Positions 57,089-64,000 of a stretch of 64,000 nt of DNA are shown here, one piece after another. The stretch lies in NCBI GenBank assembly GCA_947489525.1, contig CANLDW010000009.1:1-64000 (forward strand), in the 5' to 3' direction. Position numbers and translations under genes: made by a program. Origin of the DNA: an uncultured Psychrobacter sp. (GTDB taxonomy: Bacteria; Pseudomonadota; Gammaproteobacteria; Pseudomonadales; Moraxellaceae). The notes below the pieces were generated by a model, which saw only the letters and a list, made by a program, of their open reading frames with translations, had not been told where the DNA came from and did not search any database. Numbering within the stretch: position 1 is the first letter of the stretch; each line of letters starts with the position of its first letter.

Positions 57089-57264
57089 AGAACTCCTCTG
57101 CTTTTAAATGTTGCAGCTGCTTTGATTAAAGGATAACAGTTGCAACGGTTAACCCTTACCGTCTATCGGCTTAGGCGGTGAAAGTTATCAGGTAAGAATT
57201 AAGATTACATAGACTTTCGTTTTTTAAACGTCTATATATTTTGTACCAAACGGTCAATAGAAGC

Positions 57265-58314
57265 TTATAACCCGACCATCTTGGTAATAATGGCGTAGTG
57301 GTCTTCAAACATCATCTTAGCGTCCAATTCAGCTAATGGTAACCAAAAAGCATTGGCTGCATCATCGCTACCCTTTACCTTGGGCAAGCCTTTAGGGTCG
57401 TTTTTTAGTTGTAGGTAAAAGGCTTGCGTAATGGTGCGACCACGCGCTGAGCGGTAGGGATCGTCAAAGGTGTGCTGACTGTGAAAGGAGCCGCGCAGCA
57501 CCGGTTCTGGTACTTTAAGCTTGGTCTCTTCACGCAGCTCGCGAATACAGGCATCAAATAAGGTCTCTTTGGGATTTAAAAATCCGCCCGGCAGTGCCCA
57601 AAGTCCGCGCCCCGGCATACTACGGCGTTCCACAAGCAAGATATGCCCTGACTGCACCACGAGCGCATCAGCGGTCATAAAGGTCGGCGGATACGGCGCG
57701 GACTCCCATTGTTTTTTGTACTTATCGATAAAGCCAGCTTCTTCGTGCAGGCTTTTGTATTCCTCAGTGTTTTTGAACTCGCTTAACACTGTACGTGTAG
57801 ACTCAGGCGTGCGCTCTGGCGTTGGCATGGCGCCCATGAGGTAGCCGTCGCGAATAGGCGTAGCTGACAGATTACGATAGTTGGGGACAGACACCGAGGC
57901 CCAATTAGGGAACAGCGATAGATAGTAGGATGAGCTGTCTTTTGAGTGACCGATCAAACCGATATCTGCTTGTAAGTCGCCCGTAACTGATCTGACGCCC
58001 GCTTGAACGTACTTGAGCCAGCGCGTATCGTTGTAGAGCGCATCGTCGAGACCTACGCAGTGAATGCGCTCGGCATCCTTTGGCGAGTAAGCGTTCTTAA
58101 TCATTGCGGTACGCTCGCTCACCGTAAACGGATTGCGTAGGCTGCGCGGCAGATTAGCAGAGCCGATAAGCATAATAACCTTGTCCGCGCGCTTGAGCGC
58201 TTCATCGACAACAGCTTTGTGCCCGCAATGAAAGGGCTGGAAGCGTCCAATAAACACTAAGTATTTGTAGTGCTTGTCGTCTTGCTCGTCCGCCGGCTTT
58301 GATGATCTACTCAT
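57265..58314 (-). CDS. nadM: bifunctional NMN adenylyltransferase / Nudix hydrolase
   Basis: The N-terminal domain (about 15-190) is a nucleotidyltransferase with GRFQPFHCGHK (HxGH) and a C-terminal ISSTxR-type SATPIRDGYL segment. It makes NAD from NMN. The C-terminal Nudix domain (about 215-345) has the box GGFLNPKETLFDACIRELREETKL, likely an ADP-ribose pyrophosphatase. This fusion is known from the slr0787-type proteins. It is 176 bases upstream of nadV and probably the first gene of the salvage operon. The start follows a weak GGAG. Confidence 0.95.
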   Translation of the reverse strand: MSRSSKPADEQDDKHYKYLVFIGRFQPFHCGHKAVVDEALKRADKVIMLIGSANLPRSLRNPFTVSERTAMIKNAYSPKDAERIHCVGLDDALYNDTRWLKYVQAGVRSVTGDLQADIGLIGHSKDSSSYYLSLFPNWASVSVPNYRNLSATPIRDGYLMGAMPTPERTPESTRTVLSEFKNTEEYKSLHEEAGFIDKYKKQWESAPYPPTFMTADALVVQSGHILLVERRSMPGRGLWALPGGFLNPKETLFDACIRELREETKLKVPEPVLRGSFHSQHTFDDPYRSARGRTITQAFYLQLKNDPKGLPKVKGSDDAANAFWLPLAELDAKMMFEDHYAIITKMVGL

Positions 58315-58428
58315 ACGCTCACTCCTACTACCTAATGATCAATGCAAATTATCGCTACAACATATCAGTGCAAAATAATGAGGCTCATACTGACACAGGG
58401 TATCAGCCGCTGACAAGTGTAAAGATGT

Positions 58429-58463
58429 CAAAAAAGACCTCTCTAAGTCAATAAAGAGGTCTT
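58429..58463 (-). terminator. terminator downstream of the GST gene
   Basis: The stem AAGACCTCT / AGAGGTCTT with a 12-base loop is followed on the minus strand by a T run. Confidence 0.88.
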
Positions 58464-58491
58464 AATAGCAATAGGCATAGGTATTAAAAAA

Positions 58492-59136
58492 TTAGACAGA
58501 ACCAATCTTTTCTAAGCCTTGCTGTTCAATGACAGCACTCAAGCCTTTATCCGCCTCAATGCGCTTGATAAATGGGTTTAAGTTGTTGTATTTAGACAAG
58601 TCAATCTCGAACTTCTTCGCCCAGGTCAGGGTAATATATAAATAGATGTCTGCCGTCGTCTTAGTACCCGTTAGATAATCGTACTTATCAAGCTGCTCAT
58701 TAGGTAATCTAAGCAAATGGGCGATATTCTCTTTTGCTTTTTCCTTAAGGTCTTCTTGCGCAGACTTATCATCAATAAAACCATCAGGACCAAATAACGG
58801 CGCAAAGGCTTTATGCAAATCAGCGTTTAAAAACGCGAGCCACTGCATAAACTTACCCTTTTCAGCCGGCGTTTCGTTATTGCCAAAGATATTGGCCTCA
58901 GGATATTTGGCATCGATATACACTTGAGTTGCGATATTTTGCGTCACTATGGTTTCGGAGCCATCAGTATCACTATCAACAATTGAGGGAACAGTGCCTT
59001 GCGGATTGATTTTGAGGTATTCCTCTGATTTAGAGGATTCGTGATCTAACAGTTTAAGCTCGTAATCCGCATTTGCCCATTCAAGAGCGGTGTGCGGTAC
59101 AACGGCGCAAGTGCCTGGAATGACATATAATTTCAT
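58492..59136 (-). CDS. glutathione S-transferase, beta-class-like
   Basis: A 214-residue two-domain GST. The N-terminal thioredoxin-like domain begins MKLYVIPGTCAVVPHTALEW; Cys10 matches the catalytic cysteine of beta-class enzymes. QGTVPSIVD has the cis-proline and an ETIVTQN segment the glutathione contact. The helical C-terminal domain contains YLTGTKTTADIYLYITLTW. It is a cytosolic detoxification or redox enzyme with unknown substrate. AAGGA-like sequence precedes the ATG. Single gene. Confidence 0.92.
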   Translation of the reverse strand: MKLYVIPGTCAVVPHTALEWANADYELKLLDHESSKSEEYLKINPQGTVPSIVDSDTDGSETIVTQNIATQVYIDAKYPEANIFGNNETPAEKGKFMQWLAFLNADLHKAFAPLFGPDGFIDDKSAQEDLKEKAKENIAHLLRLPNEQLDKYDYLTGTKTTADIYLYITLTWAKKFEIDLSKYNNLNPFIKRIEADKGLSAVIEQQGLEKIGSV

Positions 59137-59302
59137 AAGAGAGTCCTTTATATTTATTGATATAGTTGATTATTGAGCTGTCGACTGATTTTTATTGTGA
59201 ATAATATTCAATACTTTCAACCCTTTAGTCTACCTAGGCGCAGCCTCTTATTCGGTTATGTTGTGTGAACTTAGTTTGAGTATATGTACCTGTTTGAGTG
59301 TC

Positions 59303-60304
59303 TTATTTAGGACATTCATGACTAGCATGTTTGTCAATCCATGCTGCTACCGTCGGCCAAATCTCAGCAGCGGCATTGCGACTCATCAAAATGCGCGTGT
59401 GATCATAGTCCTCTAAATCGCCATTTGCGAGGGCATACTCACGAAACAGGTTTGTGCTATTATTTTTTGAGTCGTTATTTTCTTTAGCATCCTGATTTGT
59501 CTGGAAGTTATCAAAAAGCTGTCGACAGCCGGACGTTGGCGATATAAAGGTATCGCCCTTCGCACTGATAGCATAGATAGGGGTATTGATTTTAGATAGG
59601 TGAGAACGATAGTCAAAGCGTACGTCTTTTTTGGTGGCACTTGTGTTATTAGTATCAGTATGGCTGACTTCTCTATTCATATCACTGACTTTGATAAAAC
59701 TGCTTTTGAAGTTTTTGTTTAGGTTCCAGTCATACCACTGACACATGGTATAGTAGCTCTCATTAACAGGCCCTAGACCCAAACGTCTGGCAGGTATAAA
59801 GCCAAATAAGCGTGTAATCAGCTTGGCGCTGAGGATTTTAGCGTAGCTTTTGGGGCTAGTGATCGCGCCATAGGTCTGACAAGCAAATAGGGTAACACTG
59901 CTAAATCTCTTGATGTGCTGGGGCTGCTGGATCAAACACATTGCTAAACAAGCACCGCCACCGCTGTGAGTGACGCTGTGTAGATGATCGAGCGCTAAAT
60001 CCTCGAACAAATAGCGCAAAGTAGCTGCAATATCATAAGTGGCTATGGTCTCAAAGTTGAACTTAGTTTTAGGCGCAGGGCTACTGCCATGACCGCGCCA
60101 CTCCATGATATAGCAGTGGTGTCCAAGTTCCGCTAGATAACTGGCTATGCGCAGACAGGCACGTTTATCTGAAAACGTACCGTGAGTCAAAAATACATTT
60201 TGTGCTTTTTGACCTTTAAGGGTGACATTATCATCCACAACTTTCCAAAGCGCGATTTGCTCATTATCTTGAGTCGTCACTAGCGTTAATTGTTCTGTAA
60301 TCAT
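59303..60304 (-). CDS. alpha/beta fold hydrolase
   Basis: A 333-residue serine hydrolase. FLTHGTFSDKRACLRIASYL and YIMEWRGHGSSPAP precede the nucleophile elbow THSGGG. The catalytic Asp is probably in SAKGDTF and the His in EDYDHTRIL. A Thr/Asn/Lys-rich insert (about residues 217-231) and a KENNDSKNNST stretch interrupt the C-terminal half. No signal peptide. The substrate is unknown; an esterase or lipase role is likely. Single gene. Confidence 0.83.
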   Translation of the reverse strand: MITEQLTLVTTQDNEQIALWKVVDDNVTLKGQKAQNVFLTHGTFSDKRACLRIASYLAELGHHCYIMEWRGHGSSPAPKTKFNFETIATYDIAATLRYLFEDLALDHLHSVTHSGGGACLAMCLIQQPQHIKRFSSVTLFACQTYGAITSPKSYAKILSAKLITRLFGFIPARRLGLGPVNESYYTMCQWYDWNLNKNFKSSFIKVSDMNREVSHTDTNNTSATKKDVRFDYRSHLSKINTPIYAISAKGDTFISPTSGCRQLFDNFQTNQDAKENNDSKNNSTNLFREYALANGDLEDYDHTRILMSRNAAAEIWPTVAAWIDKHASHECPK

Positions 60305-60684
60305 AAGAAACTCATTTGAGGGTATAGTAAAGTGCTACGCTTGATAATAGCGCCTATTGTCTTTATATAAGCTATTGAATGTGAACAATAGCGATATCAC
60401 CATTACTAAGTTATAAGTACCAGACTATTAAAGTGCTTAATATTTGCTATTGATAGTGCTGAACATTAAATCCTACTCTCACAGTCGGAATTTATGCCTA
60501 AGTGCGCTATAATGGCAACGTACGAATAGTAGGCGCTATTAATAAGAAACGCTTAGGGCGCACAATGTAAAAGGCAATCTTTATAAGCGTTATAAGAGAG
60601 CGACCACGCCTATTCTTCAACCCTTTTTGATTTGACGACAGAGGCACTAAGAACACGCTGATGTCATAACGCATAGGACGTATT
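60305..60684. promoter_or_regulatory. divergent gene-free region upstream of nfuA
   Basis: A 380-base gap between the leftward hydrolase and nfuA. A 12-base inverted repeat TAATAGCGCCTA (60345-60356) / TAGGCGCTATTA (60530-60541) flanks about 170 bases. Promoters are expected; I cannot identify an IscR-type site with confidence. Confidence 0.45.
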
Positions 60685-61350
60685 ATGAGTGAATATAATC
60701 CTGCAGAGACAGATTACGAGTCTGCGCTTGATACTGAGCAAACCGAGACTAAAAGTAATATCACGATAACAGAGTCCGCACAAGAGTATTTAGCGGATCT
60801 ACTTGCTAAACAAGATACTGATGGTATCGGCGTGCGCATCTTCGTTGAGCATCCGGGCACGCCACGTGCTGAGTGCTGTATGGCGTACAACCAGCCGGGG
60901 GAAGAGGATAGCGCTGATCTAGAATTTAGCTACGATAAATTCTCAGCTTTTATTGAAGCGGCGTCCGTGCCTTATCTAGAAGATGCCGTGATTGATTACA
61001 ACAAGGATCGCTTCGGCGGTCAGTTAACGTTTCGTGCGCCAAATTCTAAGGTGCCAAAAGTTGGCGCGGATGCCAGCGTTGAGGAGCGTATTAACTATAT
61101 CTTGCAATCGGAGATTAACCCCGGTCTTGCCGCGCATGGTGGTATGGTCGATCTGCTAGAGTTGATAGATGAAGAAGGCGTCGGTCTCACCGCTGTGCTT
61201 AAATTTGGTGGCGGTTGTCAGGGCTGCTCTGCCGTCGATATGACGCTGCGTCAAGGCGTCGAGGTACAGCTTAAGCAGCAAATACCTGAGCTGACACAAG
61301 TTATCGATGAGACGGATCATACGCGCACTGAAAACGCTTATTATAAGTAA
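60685..61350 (+). CDS. nfuA: Fe/S biogenesis protein NfuA
   Basis: It carries 4Fe-4S clusters to target proteins, especially under oxidative stress or iron limitation. It is 221 residues. An N-terminal degenerate A-type domain (about 25-125, [15 protein letters not shown]) has lost the A-type cysteine triad, as in other NfuA. The C-terminal NifU-like domain (about 135-215) has the cluster-binding CxxC in [15 protein letters not shown] 24-residue acidic leader precedes the A-type domain. AGGA lies upstream of the ATG. Confidence 0.95.
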   Translation: MSEYNPAETDYESALDTEQTETKSNITITESAQEYLADLLAKQDTDGIGVRIFVEHPGTPRAECCMAYNQPGEEDSADLEFSYDKFSAFIEAASVPYLEDAVIDYNKDRFGGQLTFRAPNSKVPKVGADASVEERINYILQSEINPGLAAHGGMVDLLELIDEEGVGLTAVLKFGGGCQGCSAVDMTLRQGVEVQLKQQIPELTQVIDETDHTRTENAYYK

Positions 61351-61462
61351 AACCAAACTACCGTTAGTATAGTCGTTGCTTATTTGCCTGTTCGGCAATG
61401 GCAACCCTCTTTATAACGGTTTGTTATTAGGCGTTATAGATTTTACAGTTTTATTCATATAG

Positions 61463-61493
61463 AAGCTGGGTTATGATTAACTCAGCTTTTTTA
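61463..61493 (+). terminator. terminator after nfuA
   Basis: The stem AAGCTGGGTTA / TTAACTCAGCTT, with one G-U pair, is followed by a T run. It lies about 110 bases past the nfuA stop. Confidence 0.85.
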
Positions 61494-61610
61494 TTGTCTA
61501 TACTTTTTATTACCTGTAATTTTTATTGTCTATAAGTATAAGTTATCTTGTTAGCTGCTTATAGATGTCTATATCGTCTGATCGATACCCTTTCCATCAA
61601 GGAGCACCTT

Positions 61611-62927
61611 ATGAGTGAGAGCCAAAATGACAGTTCTACGCCTGATAGTCAAAAGCACCGCCTAGAGACATTGGCGATTCATGCCGGCTACAGTGTCGAG
61701 CCGACAACTAAAGCGGTCGCGGTACCGATATATCATACTAGCTCCTATGCGTTTGATAATACGCAGCACGGGGCGGACTTATTTGATCTAAAAGTCGCAG
61801 GCAATATCTACACCCGTATTATGAACCCGACCAATGCCGTACTAGAGGAGCGCGTCGCAGCGTTAGAAGGCGGCGTTGGTGCCTTAGCAGTTGCCTCAGG
61901 CATGGCAGCGATCACTTATGCGGTGCAAACCATCTGCGAGATGGGAGATAATATCGTTGCGGTCTCGACTTTGTACGGTGGTACTTACAATTTTTTCGCG
62001 CATACTTTACCGCGTCAAGGGGTAGAAGTGCGTTTTTTTGATCACAGCAATCCTGAGGCAATCCACGATCTAATCGATGATAAAACCAAAATGGTCTTTG
62101 CAGAGAGCATCGGTAATCCACTTGGTAATATCGTTGATATTGCTGCGCTGAGTGCTATCGCACACGAGTACGGCGTGCCCGTGGTTATCGATAATACAGT
62201 AGCAACGCCAGCTTTGTGTCGTCCGTTTGAGTTCGGCGCTGATATCGTGATCCATTCATTAACCAAATACATGAGTGGTACGGGGACCTCTATTGGCGGC
62301 GCTATCGTGGATAGTGGAACCTTTGCTTGGGGCGACTATCCTGAGCGCTTCCCGCTTTTAAATACGCCAGATGCCAGCTATCACGGCGTCCATTTTGTCA
62401 AGGATGTAGGAGCAGCGGCGTTTATCGCTCGTGCTCGCGTCGCACCGCTTCGTAATACAGGCGCTGCGCTTAGTCCCCTCAACGCCTTTGGTATCTTACA
62501 AGGAATTGAAACACTCAGCCTACGTATGGAGCGCCACGTTCAAAACGCACAGGCGGTCGCTGAGTACTTACGCGCGCACGACAAAGTCGCGTGGGTGAAG
62601 TACGCGGGTCTCTCTGATCATCCCGAGCACAAGCTGGCGCAAAAGTATATGAAAGGGACGCCTTCTGCTATTTTGACCTTTGGGGTAGTCGGAGGTAGCG
62701 AAGCGGGCGCGCGCTTTATTGATGCTCTACAGCTGATCACGCGTCTGGTAAACATTGGTGATGCCAAATCCTTAGCTTGTCACCCCGCTTCCACAACGCA
62801 TCGACAGCTCAATGGTCAAGAGCTTGAGCAGGCAGGCGTAAGCGCAGATATGGTACGTCTATCCATTGGTATCGAACACATTGATGATATCAAGGCCGAC
62901 TTGGCGCAGGCTTTGGCAGCGGCTTAA
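61611..62927 (+). CDS. metY: O-acetylhomoserine sulfhydrylase / aminocarboxypropyltransferase
   Basis: A PLP enzyme that makes homocysteine from O-acetylhomoserine and sulfide in direct-sulfhydrylation methionine synthesis. The ATG at 61611 has AAGGAG upstream and gives 438 residues, typical of MetY. LETLAIHAGY at the N terminus, YTRIMNPTNAVLEERVAALEGG and the PLP-lysine motif HSLTKYMSGTG are diagnostic. SLACHPASTTHRQL and VRLSIGIEHIDD close the fold. It stands alone with a terminator. Confidence 0.94.
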   Translation: MSESQNDSSTPDSQKHRLETLAIHAGYSVEPTTKAVAVPIYHTSSYAFDNTQHGADLFDLKVAGNIYTRIMNPTNAVLEERVAALEGGVGALAVASGMAAITYAVQTICEMGDNIVAVSTLYGGTYNFFAHTLPRQGVEVRFFDHSNPEAIHDLIDDKTKMVFAESIGNPLGNIVDIAALSAIAHEYGVPVVIDNTVATPALCRPFEFGADIVIHSLTKYMSGTGTSIGGAIVDSGTFAWGDYPERFPLLNTPDASYHGVHFVKDVGAAAFIARARVAPLRNTGAALSPLNAFGILQGIETLSLRMERHVQNAQAVAEYLRAHDKVAWVKYAGLSDHPEHKLAQKYMKGTPSAILTFGVVGGSEAGARFIDALQLITRLVNIGDAKSLACHPASTTHRQLNGQELEQAGVSADMVRLSIGIEHIDDIKADLAQALAAA

Positions 62928-62948
62928 AGATAGATATTCTGTGACCAT

Positions 62949-62985
62949 AAAAAAGCGCTTATCATTCAGATAGGCGCTTTTTTTA
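62949..62985 (+). terminator. terminator after metY
   Basis: The stem AAAAGCGC / GCGCTTTT (extended by further pairs toward the loop) is followed by more T residues. Confidence 0.9.
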
Positions 62986-63016
62986 ACTTTAGTACGAGTT
63001 TTAACTTTAGTACGAG
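62981..63016 (+). repeat. 18-base perfect tandem duplication
   Basis: TTTTAACTTTAGTACGAG occurs twice in a row (62981-62998 and 62999-63016), ending one base before the stop codon of the leftward kinase gene. It looks like replication slippage. Confidence 0.92.
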
Positions 63017-63017
63017 T

Positions 63018-64000
63018 CTATACCGTCAAGACGCGTTTAGCGATATCTTGGTAGTCCTGAGATGCCAGACGCGGACCAAACTGCTGAATCACTTGTGCAG
63101 AAACTTCGCTGGCAAGACGACCACATTCTGGCAGACTGTAGTGCTGTGATAGCCCATACAAAAAAGCTCCAGCATAGTTGTCGCCTGCGCCATTAGTATC
63201 AATAACGTCACTTACTTGCGGCGTTGCGATCTCATGGATGGTAATCTCTGAGTCGTCATCGGCTTTGCGTGCGATGATAGCGCCTTTAGCGCCATTAGTT
63301 ACGACTGCAATTTGACAGTGCTCCGTGAGCGCGCGTGCCGCGGCTTTTATCTGTTTTTTATCCGTAAATAAACAGGCTTCCTCATAATTACAAAAGATAA
63401 CCGCGACTTTATTACCCAGCATATTTAGCAGACCGTCTTTGGCAAATTTGACTACGGCTGGATCAGCGAAGCTCACCGCGATTTTGGTATTATGGATACC
63501 CGCTTGTTGACGCAGCTTAGTCATCGCAGGCTGGATACCCTCGGACATAGCAAGATAACCCTCTAAGTAGAGCCAGTCCGATTTGGTCAAGGCATCAAAG
63601 TCAACGTTGTCCTCGGTAATATCGCTTGAGGTACCAAGATAGGTTTGCATAGTACGCTCGCCATCATCAGTGATTGCCACTACGCATGAGCCGGTGACAC
63701 CGCCTACGTGTACAGACTGGGACGAGGTTGCCACACCCGCGTCATTTAAGTCCTGTAAGTAGAACTGTCCTTGCTCATCATCGCCGACGCGGCAAGCATA
63801 AAAGGGTTTGCCGCCAAGGCTTGCAAACGCGTACATCGTATTTGCTGCTGAGCCGCCACCCGTCTGTTTTGAGGGCGCAATGTCTGCCAGCTGAAAGTAA
63901 GCTAGAAGTTGCTGCTGCTCCTCCAAACTTGCAAGGGTCATGTTGCCTTTGGTCAGCTGCGTTTCTTCTAATGACGCGTCGTTCAGCGCATACTCGTGGT
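63018..64000 (-). CDS. PfkB-family sugar/adenosine kinase, 5' end cut by window
   Basis: The frame is open to the right edge of the window, so the true start lies outside; the Met at 63941 is internal (the upstream sequence LTKGNMTL continues the family's N-terminal strand). It is a ribokinase-like protein: GGSAANTMYAFASLGG near the start, and the DTNGAGDNYAGAFLYGL motif with the catalytic Asp near the end. The EKG-MTL type start and overall pattern resemble bacterial adenosine kinases annotated in this family. The substrate remains uncertain. The stop codon abuts an 18-base tandem repeat. Confidence 0.88.
   Translation of the reverse strand, partial: HEYALNDASLEETQLTKGNMTLASLEEQQQLLAYFQLADIAPSKQTGGGSAANTMYAFASLGGKPFYACRVGDDEQGQFYLQDLNDAGVATSSQSVHVGGVTGSCVVAITDDGERTMQTYLGTSSDITEDNVDFDALTKSDWLYLEGYLAMSEGIQPAMTKLRQQAGIHNTKIAVSFADPAVVKFAKDGLLNMLGNKVAVIFCNYEEACLFTDKKQIKAAARALTEHCQIAVVTNGAKGAIIARKADDDSEITIHEIATPQVSDVIDTNGAGDNYAGAFLYGLSQHYSLPECGRLASEVSAQVIQQFGPRLASQDYQDIAKRVLTV

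Overview
The window looks like chromosomal DNA of a gamma-proteobacterium of the Moraxellaceae, most likely Psychrobacter. This is an inference from protein style and gene content (cN-I type 5'-nucleotidase, VC_2705-type symporter with its DUF4212 partner, NadV plus NadM-Nudix salvage, zinc-free L31, tig-clpP-clpX, fadBA, cmoA/cmoB) and from mid-range GC. It is not a database result. The left edge lies in the 3' end of a 5S rRNA, so a ribosomal operon ends here. The right edge cuts a PfkB-type sugar kinase gene.

Layout. 1-6.8 kb: end of rrn, 5'-nucleotidase, rhomboid protease, and two sodium-coupled carboxylate/amino-acid transport loci. 6.8-17.7 kb: ETF-ubiquinone oxidoreductase with a long acidic N-terminal extension, DUF1285 protein, glutamate racemase, a DUF4062-like protein, MltB-type transglycosylase, thiopurine methyltransferase, MsrA and CmoA. 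17.7-20.7 kb: an AT-rich island splitting cmoA from cmoB. It holds three tightly packed unknown genes, the last with a PD-(D/E)xK nuclease signature, and is the best candidate for an undescribed (probably defence) system. 20.7-33.8 kb: housekeeping genes (cmoB, argS, SPOR protein, PTS_EIIC_2 protein, SDR, clpX, clpP, tig, rdgB, sodB). 33.9-36.1 kb: a second atypical block encoding a PAAR protein with a C-terminal M35-type (aspzincin) metallopeptidase domain, followed by three lipoprotein genes, one frameshifted. It reads as an orphan type VI secretion effector with candidate periplasmic immunity proteins. 36-64 kb: ordinary metabolism, including YdjM-like protein, DUF72, ispA, fadB-fadA, isochorismatase family, psd, dtd, M23 peptidase, ExoX-like nuclease, LOG protein, FAD oxidoreductase, rpmE2, nadM-nadV-SGNH, GST, alpha/beta hydrolases, nfuA, metY and the sugar kinase.

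How genes work together. cmoA and cmoB together make the cmo5U34 tRNA modification. fadB and fadA form the beta-oxidation complex, whose electrons can reach quinone through the ETF-QO. nadV and nadM give a two-step nicotinamide-to-NAD route. tig, clpP and clpX handle nascent-chain folding and proteolysis. The small DUF4212 protein pairs with the large symporter subunit.

Most genes have visible Shine-Dalgarno sites, and many transcription units end in clear hairpin-plus-T-run terminators. I saw no tRNA genes, CRISPR arrays, intact insertion sequences or replication origin. Gene-free stretches over 300 bases are described individually; several carry short inverted or tandem repeats of unknown role.
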